A DNA stretch of 64,000 bases from Ananas comosus (GCF_001540865.1 NC_033623.1:3109067-3173066), one strand, 5' to 3'; numbered from the stretch's first letter, positions 22,750 through 34,438 are shown. The notes: generated by a model from the sequence alone, not told the origin. Numbers and translations: made by a program.

Positions 22750-24627
22750 CTAAATCCAATCAGCCATGTATCTATCAGGAGGACGGGAAACCCTATTAGA
22801 CTTGCGAGGAGGCGGTGTAATCTCTGGTGTCACAGAGTTATCAGGGAGGGCTCTTGGAATATTCGATCCTAAAGAGACTTTCTCCTCTAGTTCTATTTTT
22901 CTCCCACTGCCCCCAGTGAAAATAAATTCACTTTCAAGGAAGAAGGCATGACGGCTCACAATCACAGTATGGCCTTCTGGGAGATAAAAATAGTATCCAA
23001 GTGATTCTTTAGGATACCCAATGAATCTACCCTTGACTGATCTGCTTTCCAACTTGTCCGTCTTTAATTTCTTAATATAAGCTGGACACCCCCAAGTTTT
23101 AATATGAGTAAAACTTGGCTTCCTACCATGCCGCATCTCATATGGTGTGGTCGAAATAGATTTGGAAGGCACTCTGTTCAAAATATAAATAGCCGTAAGA
23201 AGTGCGTAACCCCAAAACGATATAGGTAAATCTGTAAAGCTCATCATAGGTCGAACCATATCTAATAAAGTTCGATTTCTCCGTTCAGACACCCCATTCA
23301 ATTCTGGTGTTCCAGGAGGAGTCCATTGAGAGACAATACCAATATCCTTGAGATAGGTTAGGAAATCCGTACTAAGGTATTCCCCTCCTCGATCTGATCG
23401 AAGAGTCTTAATTGGTTTTCCCATTTGCTTTTCTACTTCTTGTCTAAACTCTTTAAACTTTTCAAAGGCTTCAGACTTGTGTTTAATTAAGTACCCGTAC
23501 CCATACCGTGAATAATCATCAGTAAAGGTAATGAAGTAGAGATAACCACCCCAAGCAGACACATCGAATGGTCCACATATATCAGTATGTATTAGGGCGA
23601 GTACTTCAGTAGCTCTCTCTCCTTGTCCAACAAAAGGAGACTTAGTTATTTTTCCTTGAAAACATGATTCACAAGCTGGATATGGTTCAGAGGGTGAGGA
23701 CCCTAAGACACCATTCTTAGCTAACTTGTTAATCCTATCCTCTCCAATGTGACCAAGTCTAAGATGCCACAAGTACGTTTTATTTACCTCCTCTCTTGGT
23801 CTTTTGAAACCAATGATATTCTCATTCATGCCATTATCAACTGTATTAACACTAACATCCATATGCAAGTGATAGAGATTGTCAATTAAAGAACCATAAC
23901 CGTTCAAATTATTTCTCAAATAAATTGAACAAGCGTTTGATTCAAAAATAAACTTATAACCGTCCAATACCAAGTATGAAATAGAAATAAGGTTTCTAGT
24001 CGCACTAGGAACATAAAGACAATCTCTAAGTTCTAAAACTACTCCTGTCGGTAGACATAAAGGATAAGTCCCCACGGCAACAGCAGCAACTCTTGCCTCG
24101 TTTCCAACGCGTAGGGTAAGCTCTCCATCCTTAAGTCTTCTACTTTGTTTTAGTCCCTGCATTGAAATACATAAATGCGAGGTGCATCCAGAGTCAATGA
24201 CCCATGTGAAAGTAGAACAAACCGATAAGTTAGTAGTTTCAATGACATGAATCTCTGACATCTTAGCCTTGCACAGTCGCTTCGACACCTCGTAGCAAGC
24301 TGTTCGACTTTCTTCATCATACAACTCCTTGAGATGAAGTAGAATATCAGCAGCACTCTCCATGTGCTCATGCTGGCGTTGCAACTCATTGCTCATAGAC
24401 GCAAGCATGTAACATTTTACCTTCATATCATCATCAGTCCATTTATTTCTTGCAGCTCTTTGTTGAGCCGTCGAATTTTCGGGCACCGCTGGAGCCTCCG
24501 GGTCCAACACATAGGCTAATTTTTCAATATTGAAAACAATTCTCAAATTCCTCAGCCAATCGGTGAAATTCGGTCCAGTTAAGCGATTAGTATCAAGTAT
24601 TTTGGCAAGTGGGTTAGATGCAGCCAT
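22750..24627 (-). CDS. Copia gag-protease-integrase ORF lacking zinc knuckle, RT and RNase H
   Basis: An uninterrupted 625-codon frame. Gag residues 1-115 (MAASNPLAKILDTNRLTGPN...) run directly into protease, with WVIDSGCTSHLC near residue 142, so the CCHC zinc knuckle and linker are deleted. Next come the GAG-pre-integrase region (YLWHLRLGHIG, CESCFQGK) near 290-335 and the integrase core: HTDICGP, DDYSRYGYGY, LRSDRGGEY and NGVSERRNRTL. A C-terminal integrase extension (GCPAYIKKL, KGRFIGYP) follows and ends at PDRYMADWI, just where RT should begin. The complete frame despite deletions suggests a recent copy or a non-autonomous lineage that kept its ORF. It cannot reverse-transcribe alone. 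Confidence 0.88.
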   Translation of the reverse strand: MAASNPLAKILDTNRLTGPNFTDWLRNLRIVFNIEKLAYVLDPEAPAVPENSTAQQRAARNKWTDDDMKVKCYMLASMSNELQRQHEHMESAADILLHLKELYDEESRTACYEVSKRLCKAKMSEIHVIETTNLSVCSTFTWVIDSGCTSHLCISMQGLKQSRRLKDGELTLRVGNEARVAAVAVGTYPLCLPTGVVLELRDCLYVPSATRNLISISYLVLDGYKFIFESNACSIYLRNNLNGYGSLIDNLYHLHMDVSVNTVDNGMNENIIGFKRPREEVNKTYLWHLRLGHIGEDRINKLAKNGVLGSSPSEPYPACESCFQGKITKSPFVGQGERATEVLALIHTDICGPFDVSAWGGYLYFITFTDDYSRYGYGYLIKHKSEAFEKFKEFRQEVEKQMGKPIKTLRSDRGGEYLSTDFLTYLKDIGIVSQWTPPGTPELNGVSERRNRTLLDMVRPMMSFTDLPISFWGYALLTAIYILNRVPSKSISTTPYEMRHGRKPSFTHIKTWGCPAYIKKLKTDKLESRSVKGRFIGYPKESLGYYFYLPEGHTVIVSRHAFFLESEFIFTGGSGRKIELEEKVSLGSNIPRALPDNSVTPEITPPPRKSNRVSRPPDRYMADWI

Positions 24628-26316
24628 TTTCTGCAGAAGGTTAAGATTCTAATTAGTTGTGTACTTAATCTTAATCCATTTGATTAGGGTCCCCGAGCGG
24701 AGCAAACGGAAACTTTGTTTACAAGTTTCTAGTGGGTATTGTGGTCCCATCTGTTTACACACCACCTCATCCTGACAGATTCTTGGCAATGAGCAAACAA
24801 ATAAGTGAACAACTCTTGTTCAATACTTCTCAAGCAAATTGCAATCTAATCCTTGGCCTCCATAAGATATAGGCATCATCCTGACAGATTCTTGGCTTTA
24901 TCTCGTGGTTAAGTTAGACCCACCGTTCATCGTGCAAATAAGAATGTCATTGAATCCTCATCCCAACAGATTCTTGGATCCAACCCCTTTCTTACCGCAC
25001 AGCATCTCATGCCAATAGAATGGTTGCGGCTCCCTAATGCAACTGACCCCCGTATCCGGGTGCATCAATCAACACTAAAGAGACACCCACACCCTATAAC
25101 GGTGGAAGGCCACTAATGGGTTCATAACACCATTAACTTAATATTTTATTTAGGGATATTAGTTGTCTCATCAGTTTTAATTTATTATTAATTTACATCT
25201 CATGCAAACCATCACATCACATGTATACATACATCGCATATATAAAAATAACTACCGGTGATGATCATGGATTTTATCTTGATTCGGGCCTGAGCCACTA
25301 GGCCGGAATTGGGTCATAAGGGTATTACACACAAGAAAACCTTTTCTTATTCTACGTCTTGATCGGATTTGAGTTGATCAACTCTTATCTTCTCCCTTGA
25401 TCAGCATCTGGTCCGAACTTGATCCGCATCGCATCAACTCTTGAATACAACGAATCCCTCTGGAACCTAAACTACCTTTTTTCCTTATTAATTTTATAAC
25501 AATAACTTTACAACCCATAAAATTAATGAGACACGCAGGTCTCCAAATTATATAATTTAATTGGCACGCGCAGGCACCAAAAAAAATATAATCTAATACT
25601 GGGTCCCTTTTAAATTACAACAATTCACATCATCACATGATACATGCACATCACAAGGTCGCTATCCATGATCATCACCTCATATACATCATATGCATAT
25701 AATATTAAATTCTCTAATTCGAATTCTAATTAATCGGGTTTCAGATTAATTTTAAAATAAATCTTTATTTATTTCAAGAATCACAATTTTCGTAAAATTA
25801 TTAAAAAGATCTAATACATCTTATGTATTAAATTTTAAAATTTAAAACTAATTTAAATTGTGATTCTGCGCTGCATGACCACATGTCGCATTCCACCTGC
25901 GTGCGCAAGCACTACATGCAAAAGCATTCGTGCATGGCACACGACCTTTGCACCATGAACTAATTAATTAGTGCTCTATGCACTAATTTGTCATGCATGG
26001 CCACCCAAGATAAATGGATGACGTGTAATGCATGAAACATTAGCATGTGCATGCATGTCATCTCAATGACGAGTAATGCATGACAATCGCCTCGGCCGCA
26101 TGCCGAGCGTCGTAGCCGCATGAATAGCGCATCGCGCGTCGAATCGGTAAAATAAAATTATATTTTACATGTGATCTAATTAACGTTTTGAAACCATTAA
26201 AAATTTGTTCAAAAACAATCCTCATTGTTTTTGAATTCAATCGTTCCGAAAAATCCAATTAACATCGAAAAAGAAATTAGATCTAAAACAAACGACGAGG
26301 GTGGCTCTGATACCAC
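24628..26316 (-). other. Untranslated leader of the BARE-like copia element
   Basis: Non-coding interior between the primer site and gag on the - strand. It contains three spaced copies of a 20 bp word (24768, 24877, 24959) and a CATG-rich stretch of repeated TGCATG words near 25905-26100. No gene. Confidence 0.6.
24768..24978. repeat. Three spaced copies of a 20 bp motif in the leader
   Basis: CATCCTGACAGATTCTTGGC at 24768-24787 and 24877-24896, and CATCCCAACAGATTCTTGGA at 24959-24978. The first two are identical. Surroundings are partly similar, as in a degenerate tandem repeat with units of about 80-110 bp. Confidence 0.75.
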
Positions 26317-26490
26317 TGTAAGAAAATCATGTGTACGCAGCGGAAGAAAATAACACAACTAAAAATTTTCTCGAAAAACTAAAAATCACATCGTGTTTCG
26401 TTTTAGATCATTAATAATAGATCTAATTGATCTAATCAAATAGGATTTATATTTTATTTTAATACAATTTGATAATTTGCTGAGGATATT
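26317..26490 (-). repeat. 5' LTR fragment of the BARE-like copia element
   Basis: Starts TGTAAGAAAATCATGTGTACGC next to the primer site and resembles the left end of the solo LTR at 57386. The remainder is lost or replaced after about 26490. Confidence 0.65.
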
Positions 26491-26648
26491 ATTTATTTTT
26501 AAAGCTAAAGCTGCCCAAGATATTTGATATATCATATCCGATTTGGACATTATCCGGACTCCATCAGGATTCAGACCGGACGCAATAAAAAATGGATAGC
26601 ATACGAGTAAAAAAAAATATCCATCAAAGTTCCGGGTATAGGTCCGGA
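26491..26648. other. Left half of an older repeat split by the gypsy solo LTR
   Basis: Contains words such as CCGATTTGGACATTATCCGGAC and GGTATAGGTCCGGA. The matching style (ATACCCGACTTGGACC, GGACCCGGTGAAATACC) resumes after 31735. These flanks were one repeat before the LTR inserted. Confidence 0.5.
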
Positions 26649-27148
26649 TGTAGTATTTCTGAGCTTTGGATAGAATTGACTTCAGTGTTAGTGACTGGTC
26701 GACACATTTGGAGAGTATCGAACTGAATCAGAGTCCTTTCTGTGCGAAATGGATGCAGAAATGGACTCGGCGCACTCAAATAAGCAAAACTGAAGTTTTG
26801 CCAGATTCGGGCGCCCAGAACTGGCTTTGGGTCGCCCAGAAGTTGAGTGCAGAACTGAGCAGAACTGGAAGCCAATTCGGGTCCATGTTTCGGGCGCTCG
26901 GATGTGGGTCCGAAAGTTCACCTCGTGAGTATCGTTTGCGCTGACACGTGGCTGGTGGTAGGTGAGGCCGCTGGAGCCGGATATGGGCGCAACACACCAC
27001 GGGCGGAGACTCCGAAGAGGAAGCCTTGTGTAGCCTGGAGGATTCGAGCGCCCATAATGTGGGCCTGGGCGCCCGGAAGTGCCCGTTTCTGCTGAGTTGC
27101 AGGTTTACGGCTGTTGTTCCTGGTGCTTATGGGACCGTTCTAACACCC

Positions 27149-27156
27149 TATAAATA
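27149..27156 (+). promoter_or_regulatory. TATA box of LTR A
   Basis: TATAAATA about 500 bp into the LTR, followed by a CT-rich stretch. It fits the LTR core promoter. Confidence 0.6.
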
Positions 27157-28638
27157 GGTAGAATGCGCCCCCTTGCTGCTCTTTTCCTCCCTTCTTCACA
27201 GAGAAGTCCATTTTAGCATTCCAACCCCTCCAAATCACTCAAATTGCATCAAAGGTCCATAAATTCAACTTGTGGAGTGCTGATTCTTCAGTTTTCTAGC
27301 GACGACCTTCGGTGTTTTGGCTTGTGTGCGACATAGGAAGGTCGGATTGCGGTGAAACTTAGTTTGCTGGATTCTAGACTGCCTGAGGAATCCACGAAGC
27401 CCTAATTGTAGAATTTGGTTGAGGTTGGCTTGGTTGAACTCAAGTTTACTCTGCTGTTGTTGTATTTGGACAGAATTATGAATTTTGAACTTTTCTTAAT
27501 GCTATCTTTGGAAGCAGGGGAATTTGGGACCTGAGAATCATTCTCCAGTATACTCCAGTGGATTGGAACTGTCCTCACTTGATTTGGAGTTATTTAGGTG
27601 AGTTTTGACATTAGAGTTGAGCTAATTTTAGCTTAGGTGCTGAAATGGTAGAGTTATTGATGGATTTTTGTACTTTTTGGTGCTTGAACCTTGATGTGGC
27701 TTTGTTGCCAGACTTGAGGGTGTTTCAGTTGATCCAGCAGGTTTTCCGCAGCTGAGGGAGTTCTTTGCTACCGGGATTAGCTCTTGAGGTGGGTTTATCA
27801 TCGGTTTTGGCTCCTACATATATGTATAGTAAACATGTATAGTTTCGACTTCGGAATATCGTGTTGTAGCTCGAATTCATCGATGAGTATGATACATAAA
27901 ACTGAATTTGGAGCATGCTTAGTAATAAGTTGAATATACATGTTAGACTTGGAACTTGACTTAGGAGAAAACCAACGTTTTGACCCGTCATATGATTCTA
28001 CTACCTGATTTAGCTCTAGGAGCCGTGGTTTGATTGTATGACCGCTGTTTCAACGCGATGGATATCCGGGGTAGTTTAGAATGCTTTTACGCTCGTGCTG
28101 GGATGCCGAGCTTATTTTTAGAGTAGAGTCTAGGCTGTTTCGGCTTGTCGGGTGCCGTCGGGGTGGACGGTGGACCCAGATTCCTGTTTTTGGTCTCAGA
28201 TTGTGCCGAGGGCACGTGGGTTTGATTTCTAGACATGTTTTGACCCTGTCTACTTGACGTTAGCTTGTGAGAGCCTAATTGAGCTCGACAGAGATACGCT
28301 TGCATACTCGGTTGGGTAGCGCCCACGAGTGCCACTCCGGAGTCGGGCTTAGTGTGTTTGCGTTGGTGTCGTTCGTGCAGGTTGGACTTGCTCTCCACGG
28401 ACTGGTTAGTGTGGAGGTAGCTGTATAGTCGCAACCAGGCGGGACTCACAGTCCCAGGGACGGGTATGATTACAGTCCTTATTTGAGATTGGGTCTGAGT
28501 TGACACTGTTCTACAGTTGGTTATATTAGAGCATGATAATATAGAGGCAGATAGCTGTAGATATGTTCCAGCTTTCCTTACTACTTCTTGCTTACCCCTG
28601 TAGACTTAGTGGGTAGACTGATGAGTTGAGGGCGGTAC

Positions 28639-31300
28639 TGTCACGCCCCGGGACCGGCAGGGGCCTTCCCGGTAGCGTGCCCAGACCCGCCATATGTCAA
28701 CACATATAAGGCGTTTATAGTAAAAGCGGAAGTAAAAGCAAGAGGTAGAACAATAAAAAGAAGCAAATATAACAAGCAACTAATGATATCAGAGCGAGTA
28801 AAGTTCTATCATCTACATCAAAGTAAAGATATAAAGCTAGACAAAAAGAAACCATAAGTAGTACGCTATCAGTCTCAAAAGTACAAAAATGGTGGTCTCT
28901 AGTACACCGGTACAGCTCTCAACCTCTCCAAAAAGAAATATATCGAGAGGTAGACCACCTAAACTCGTCTCTCACTGAAGGGCTACTTGAAGCGACGCTC
29001 TTCCCACGGTCCCTAGCCTCTCCCAGTGTGGAAGGCTCTGAAAGAAAACACAAAACAGAGGGCGTGAGAACTATAATTTATAGTTCCCAGTGGGCAATTA
29101 CTGACCTCAGCTCAATGCACCACTAGGCCCCAAAAGGAAGGGTAAGTCTAACAATAATAGTAATATGCAATAAATAGCGAACACAAAAACTGCTAAAGGA
29201 AAGCATGAATGAAATGCTATACTACTATGTCTCCAATAAGCATGATGTCATGGTGATGTACATCTACGCTATCATAAGGTAATATATCCAATGCATACTA
29301 ATATGCCTCAACATAATGAACAAGTAAACCTCACAATACCATATGCCAAAATATAAGGAGTACGCTCTATCAAGATAACCCAGTATACTATGATGCAATG
29401 CATGAAACCGGCAAGTGTACCATATACCCCATTGCTATGTCATGAGCATGTCACCTAATCCAACTACTAAGTCTATCTAGTAGCGATTATTCATTCTCAA
29501 CACCGTGTCAATTTCCATTTCCAATCAAGGACCTACCAAAGGTAGTCCAGCTTGTGCCGCCTAAGTGCCTGTGGTAGCCCAACATCCCTACTCTTGGAAT
29601 GTGTCTGTCCCACCCGACCCCGTAGGCTTCTCAATATCGCACGAGCGAACATAGATCGCGAAGGCTAACTCCGGAGTGCCGGCTTGTAGGGAGCGACCCT
29701 CACAAGCATGTGCGAATGAGCACAAATGGCAAGCAAGTATAGTCCAAGTCTCAAGTATCCAACCCTCATGTCTCTACATGGTATAGTCACTAGCATCTCG
29801 AAGATCTAGTTCTAAGTCACAAATGAAGTTCCAACATTCTCTAGGTCTAGTGCCCCTTTATGACACTTAGACATTTAATGTTTAAGCATGTTCCACATCC
29901 CTCAATGGCCCTATCCACTAGGTTCACACATGTCCCGAGCTCAATGCCGTTGATGACATTAGCTCTCTAGTTCACACACCTTCTAAATGGCAATTTTGTC
30001 ATCTTTCATGTCACAAGTAAACTTAAGTTTAAATCCATGAATCCGAACTCATTTACACTATAGAAGCATAGAATCAAGTCTCATAATGAACGCTAAATGC
30101 AACCATAGATCTCCCAAGCAACTCTCTACTACATAGAGGTCCAAAATTTCATCACACGTAACATATGCATTTTAAGCATTCTAAAAATCATAATAAATAC
30201 ATTTAGTATGAATATGCATGCTTTTCCCATTTACGGAACATATATAACCATATGTGAGAATTTCTCATATATAGGCTAGGTCAAACCCACCGAACCGTCA
30301 CGTAGTGCCTCGTTTCGCCGAACAAAGTTGTCCCCGAGTCTCAAAATACCCTAAAAGTATTGAGCGATAAGATACACGGGCATTACGATCACCTTATAAT
30401 ATCAAACATTAACCTAGGAGCAAAAAGGGGTCAAATCTCACCTCAAGAGAAGAAATCTCTTCCAAAACTCTAAAAGAGAGCTAGAACCCTTCCACTCCAA
30501 GCCCAAGGAAGGTTCTAAACCAACTAATTTAGCCGCAAAAGCCCTAGATTCAAAATACCCAAAATAAGCCCTAAGTATCAAATCTAGGGTTTCATCTCAA
30601 AAACTTAGCTAAATATGGATCAAAAGCTCAAATCATGTTGCTAACCTCTCTAGAAGTCTCAACTTGGGCTCCAAATCAAATGGGGTGGAAGATCTTTCCT
30701 CCAACAAGCCTCTAAGAAAGCTCCAAGTCCTCTCCAATGGTGGAAAAAGCCTCCAAGGTGCAAAAAGAAGCAAAATGAGGCATTAATCCTCAAAAATCTC
30801 CAATATAACCAAGGAAAATCAAAATGAGGGGATGAATGGGCTCCTCACCTTGTTTCCCTGTGGTTCCAGCACAAGAAAAGCCCTAGGGGGCGAGGGTGCT
30901 GTTATAGAGAGGCTACAATCGCGAAAAAGCCCTTGCAGTTTCGAACTGCTCAAAATCTGCCGCCTGATACCGATACACGGGCCCTTGTACCGGTACAAGG
31001 TCCACGAAATCCAAACCCGAGGCTCGGGTTGCTGGGCTCTGCGGCTCTGTACCGGTACAAGCTCCGATGGCTGTACCGGTACAACCATCAACCTTGTACC
31101 GGTACAAGCCTGCCAGAACTCAATCCGAGAGTCAGCCAAATCCCGTTTTTTCGGATTTTGGTGCAAGGCTTTGTACCACAAATCTCGGGACACGTGCCAT
31201 AGGTCGGAACACAGTCAACGACCTACCAGAAAGTCTGGAAAAGCTCAGAACACGGCCAATCACTTCAACCTCGCAATTTGCAAAGGTCCAGTGTGTTACA
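28639..31300 (-). mobile_element. Gypsy solo LTR 'B' nested in LTR A
   Basis: On the - strand it starts TGTAACACACTGGACC (at 31300) and ends CCCGGGGCGTGACA (at 28639), 2662 bp. A perfect GGTAC duplication flanks it (28634-28638 and 31301-31305), and the surrounding LTR A continues across it exactly as at 59930-59945. It contains at least four copies of the palindrome ACCGGT within GTACCGGTAC between 30980 and 31110. The same LTR start occurs at 63894. Confidence 0.93.
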
Positions 31301-31739
31301 GGTACCCACTGAGGACTATTTCTTTTTATAGTAGTTCTCACGCCCAGTTTGTTTTCACTGTTTTGCAGAGCCATCGTCTTCGGCTGCTGCTGTCGCTGAT
31401 ATTGATCGTGGCAAGGGCGTCGCGAGTTAGAGCCCTTCCAGTCGAATTGCTGAGCTAGTGGAGGACCGCTGCAGGTAGTGTAGTTTGGTTTATACATCCA
31501 GATGTTGTACTCTCGCCAGTGCGAGTGCTTTTGTATCTTGGATCTTATGTATGTATAGAATCACAGTTTATATATGCATATTTTATTCTTTTCTCCTAGC
31601 TGCTCTACACTACTATCTGTAGTATTGTATGTTTACAGATACTTTTACTTTTCGCTTCGTATACAGAAGAAATACCTATGTATACGGCGGGTCTGTTAGC
31701 GAGCCCGGAGAAACGAGTAATCCGGGACGTGACACCGGA

Positions 31740-32250
31740 TACTTTATATCCATACCCGACTTGGACCTGACCCGAACCCAACCTTTTAATAGATAGGATC
31801 CGAAAGAGGTTTCAAATCCGGACCCGAAACCAGACTCGGATTTGGACCCGGTGAAATACCCGATAGTAAATAAAAAAAATCTTAAGTTGGGGATCAATTT
31901 CAATAGGACTTAGAAATGAAAGATCTCTGTATATTTTCCTCCTAGTGAAAATCCTGGTCTCTTTGTTTTCTCTTTTTTTTATTTTACTCATTTTTTAATT
32001 CTAATTGTTTACTGTTTGAATTTTTTTTTTAAACAAATTTTATTGGACTGTATGTAACTAATTAGAACGTGAGCTTTTATAGTGATAGTTTTATAATTTG
32101 TCTATAATTAAACTGTTTAATAAAATTTATAAAAAATATATGCATACGGGTACGGGTTTCATATCCATTTCCTTTTAGGATACGGATATAGTATATCAAC
32201 TATATACCTAGACCCGATCCGGTCCACGGACATCTTTATCTATTTGTGTA
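31740..32250. other. Right half of the older repeat hosting LTR A
   Basis: Recurrent words of the type ATACCCGA, GGACCCG and ACGGGTACGGG mark a non-coding repeat continuing from 26491-26648. No bounded ends could be set with confidence. Confidence 0.45.
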
Positions 32251-32313
32251 GATCCAATTTACTTTTTATTTTTATGATGAAATATTTAAATCGATTATTG
32301 GCACCATTAAACG

Positions 32314-32712
32314 AAAGGTTAATTTCATAAAAATTCCCGCAGATATAGTAAATGACAAATATATCCCTACAAAATTCAACGTTCATATATTGTTCCTATA
32401 TACAAACATTCTATTGTTTTTAAATATGTCCATTTGCTCTGTTGTCGTTAGAAGCCGTTAGAGAACTGTTTATATTTTCAATTTTGTCATCACAAATATG
32501 TCCTTCTAAGCTATAACAGTATAATATAAGAGGGGTAAAAATGTTAAAAACTAACTAGGATTAAATATTTAACCTGTGATTAACTAAATTTTTCTAACGG
32601 CAAGAACATATTTAAAATATCATGACTTTTGCACGAACAACATATGAAAGTTAAACTTTGTAGGAATATATTTGACATTCACTATATTTGAGATCTGTAT
32701 GAAATTAACCCC
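32314..32712. mobile_element. Foldback MITE (399 bp) with long inverted repeats
   Basis: Ends GAAAGGTTAATTTCAT and the complement of GGGGTTAATTTCAT continue as imperfect inverted repeats for about 85 bp on each side (shared ATATTTG..ATTC, CTACAAA, TTCATAT.TTGTTC). Both sides carry TTAAAC (32308-32313 and 32713-32718), possibly the target duplication. Non-coding. Confidence 0.75.
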
Positions 32713-32718
32713 TTAAAC

Positions 32719-33630
32719 AAAATGTATGGTATTTGAACATTATAGAAACAAATGTGATGATTTTACGAGATTATTTAATTGGCCATTATTACTATTCACA
32801 AATTTACCTTATATCAGCCATAAAAAATTGCTAATTTTGGTATCACTTGAATAATAGGCAAATAAAGTCACAAAATTATAAAATTTAGTTATTAAAAATT
32901 TTAAATAACTTAAACCTAATTTATTGGTACTAATCATTGTGCCAGATGTCCCATCTTTAAAAGTAATATGAAATAAACTGCAGCACTCATTTTTTGAATT
33001 ATTAATTTTACCTTTAGGCAGGCACTCTCTCTCTAAACATAGAGAGAGAAGAGTTTCATTACTATATTCTTAAGAGTACAATTAATTTCGTGCTCACAAA
33101 TTATTTATGATGATATAGCTTTCGAATTGATTATCCATAGTGTCAAATATAATTTAGGTCATTTTGACAAGAACATGGTAATGGTATTATTCATAAGACA
33201 AACGTTTATTATTCACCTCAATCTAATATATATACGTACAGTACGGAGAAAATAGATAACTTTGATAGGTTTAATTATTAACTTGTGCTGTAAAGCTTTA
33301 GTTTCAACATGTGTGATCCTCAATAGGATTCTCTAATAAAGGCCTTAAAGAGTAAACAACTTATTATGATCTTTGGGAAAAGAGGATACTACCCGATGTG
33401 AATTTTCTTTACATGCAGGGTGCCTAACTAATGTTACAACCGAAGATATAATGATGTGGGACTCAAAGACTGCGGATGCCAAATTTGCTGGATATGGTTT
33501 TGATAGGGATAAAAATTTTGTGCGGAAGCAACTCCAAAATGTTCATTTGGGTTTGCCCCATTAGACAACACGTGGCTGCGGAACCACGTGGCGACCACTT
33601 CTTTCCTACTCTCGAGTAAACAAAATACGT
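32719..33630. other. AT-rich intergenic region
   Basis: Contains an inverted CTCTCTCTCT / AGAGAGAGA pair near 33025-33052. A 63-codon frame at 33373-33564 has no recognisable similarity and is not called as a gene. Confidence 0.4.
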
Positions 33631-33696
33631 CGGTGGTTTTAGCCCAACGAGTTATTATTATTAGTGGGTCGGATCGTTACTTTTGGTATCAGAGCC
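33631..33696 (+). mobile_element. Mini-LTR tail and primer site
   Basis: 33631-33680 matches, in the opposite orientation, the first ~50 bp of the mini-LTRs at 11477 and 14910 (CCCAACGAGTTATTATTATT...GGGTCGGATCGTTAC). Directly after it, at 33684, is TGGTATCAGAGCC, a perfect tRNA-Met primer site. This confirms those blocks are LTRs and sets their orientation. Confidence 0.78.
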
Positions 33697-34193
33697 GGTC
33701 ATCAGCCGGAAATGTGAGATGAGTTTCGGCAAAGTCAAAGTCGGAATGACAGACTAAGTCAGAGTCGATTAACGACATGCTAAATCAGAATCGGAATGAC
33801 AAGATTTGGGAGACAAGTCTCACATTGCCTGTTGATCTTGGGTTCTATGTGCTCACGGCGGATGCCACAAACTTATAAAATTATTATTTTAATTTTTTTA
33901 GAATTTAGAATTTAGAATCTATAATTTTAGAATTTAAGATTTAAGATTTAGAGTATAATATTTAGAATTTTAAAGTGACGCACATCCAAATTAAAAATTA
34001 AAATAATCATAAAATGCTAAATTGTAAAGCCCTAAAACTCCATATGATATATAAATATCATATTCTCAACGCTAAAATATAAAAATAAAAAATTTACGAA
34101 AACATGGTTCATCTGTGCAAGTGCGCGCAGTTATGAATGTACCACATAACTTTCACTGCTTTCCTAATTTTAGAGTAATGGGCTCTACAAAAG
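33697..34193. other. Probable untranslated interior of the mini-LTR element, then AT-rich DNA
   Basis: The first 150 bp repeat the words AAAGTCGGAATGACA and AGAATCGGAATGACA. Beyond 33850 the DNA is AT-rich with nothing supported. Confidence 0.35.
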
Positions 34194-34438
34194 TGTTATG
34201 GCGGTAATCAATAAAACAATAAAATGAAGTGAATAATTTTATTAATGTGGAGAATAATCAATAGATTCGCGGTGCACTTGTTTTACATAGTTTTAGCCTT
34301 TTATAGTGCATATGGATAACAAACAAAATAAAATCTAAACTGATTTAACAACTTAAAGTAAAAATCTAAACTTATTAACAAAATCTCTCGTAACAAATCT
34401 ACTAAAAACTAACTAACAATTTAATCTTATCTTCAACA
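34194..34438 (-). repeat. 3' LTR of the 34-38 kb copia element
   Basis: On the element's strand this is the downstream LTR. The purine tract lies just to its right in window coordinates. Confidence 0.9.

Larger units (their letters stand above)
21014..26490 (-). mobile_element. Copia element with long BARE-like LTRs, internally deleted, - strand
   Basis: Reading on the - strand: a 5' LTR fragment (about 26490-26317), primer site (GGCTCTGATACCA on the + strand at 26303-26315), a 1.7 kb leader, one long gag-pol ORF (24627-22750), a purine tract (GTAAGTGGGAGAT) and a 3' LTR (22735 down to 21014). The 3' LTR begins TGTTAGTTGTATGCCC, similar to BARE/Angela-type LTRs. Both LTRs are truncated: the left one stops where duplication copy 2 begins, the right one is cut after about 170 bp. 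RT and RNase H are absent. Confidence 0.85.
26649..31734 (+). mobile_element. Gypsy solo LTR 'A' with nested insertion
   Basis: This begins TGTAGTATTTCTGAGC and ends GGGACGTGACA, flanked by a perfect CCGGA duplication (26644-26648 and 31735-31739). Without the nested LTR it is about 2.4 kb. It is homologous to the 5' LTR of the gypsy element at 58700-60355, which confirms its end: there GGGGCGTGACA is followed by the primer site. It has GGGCGCCC-type palindromes near 26809-27080 and a TATA box at 27149, so U3 and promoter are recognisable. There is no interior. Confidence 0.9.

Noticed and set aside
30819..31497. Several overlapping open frames around 31 kb, one reading THWTFANCEV
   Set aside because: They span the boundary of solo LTR B and LTR A. 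The apparent protein similarity to the region after 63890 is LTR nucleotide homology, not coding.
33373..33564. 63-codon ORF preceded by a splice-acceptor-like TTTACATGCAG
   Set aside because: No recognisable domain, no partner exon and AT-rich surroundings; not enough to call a gene.
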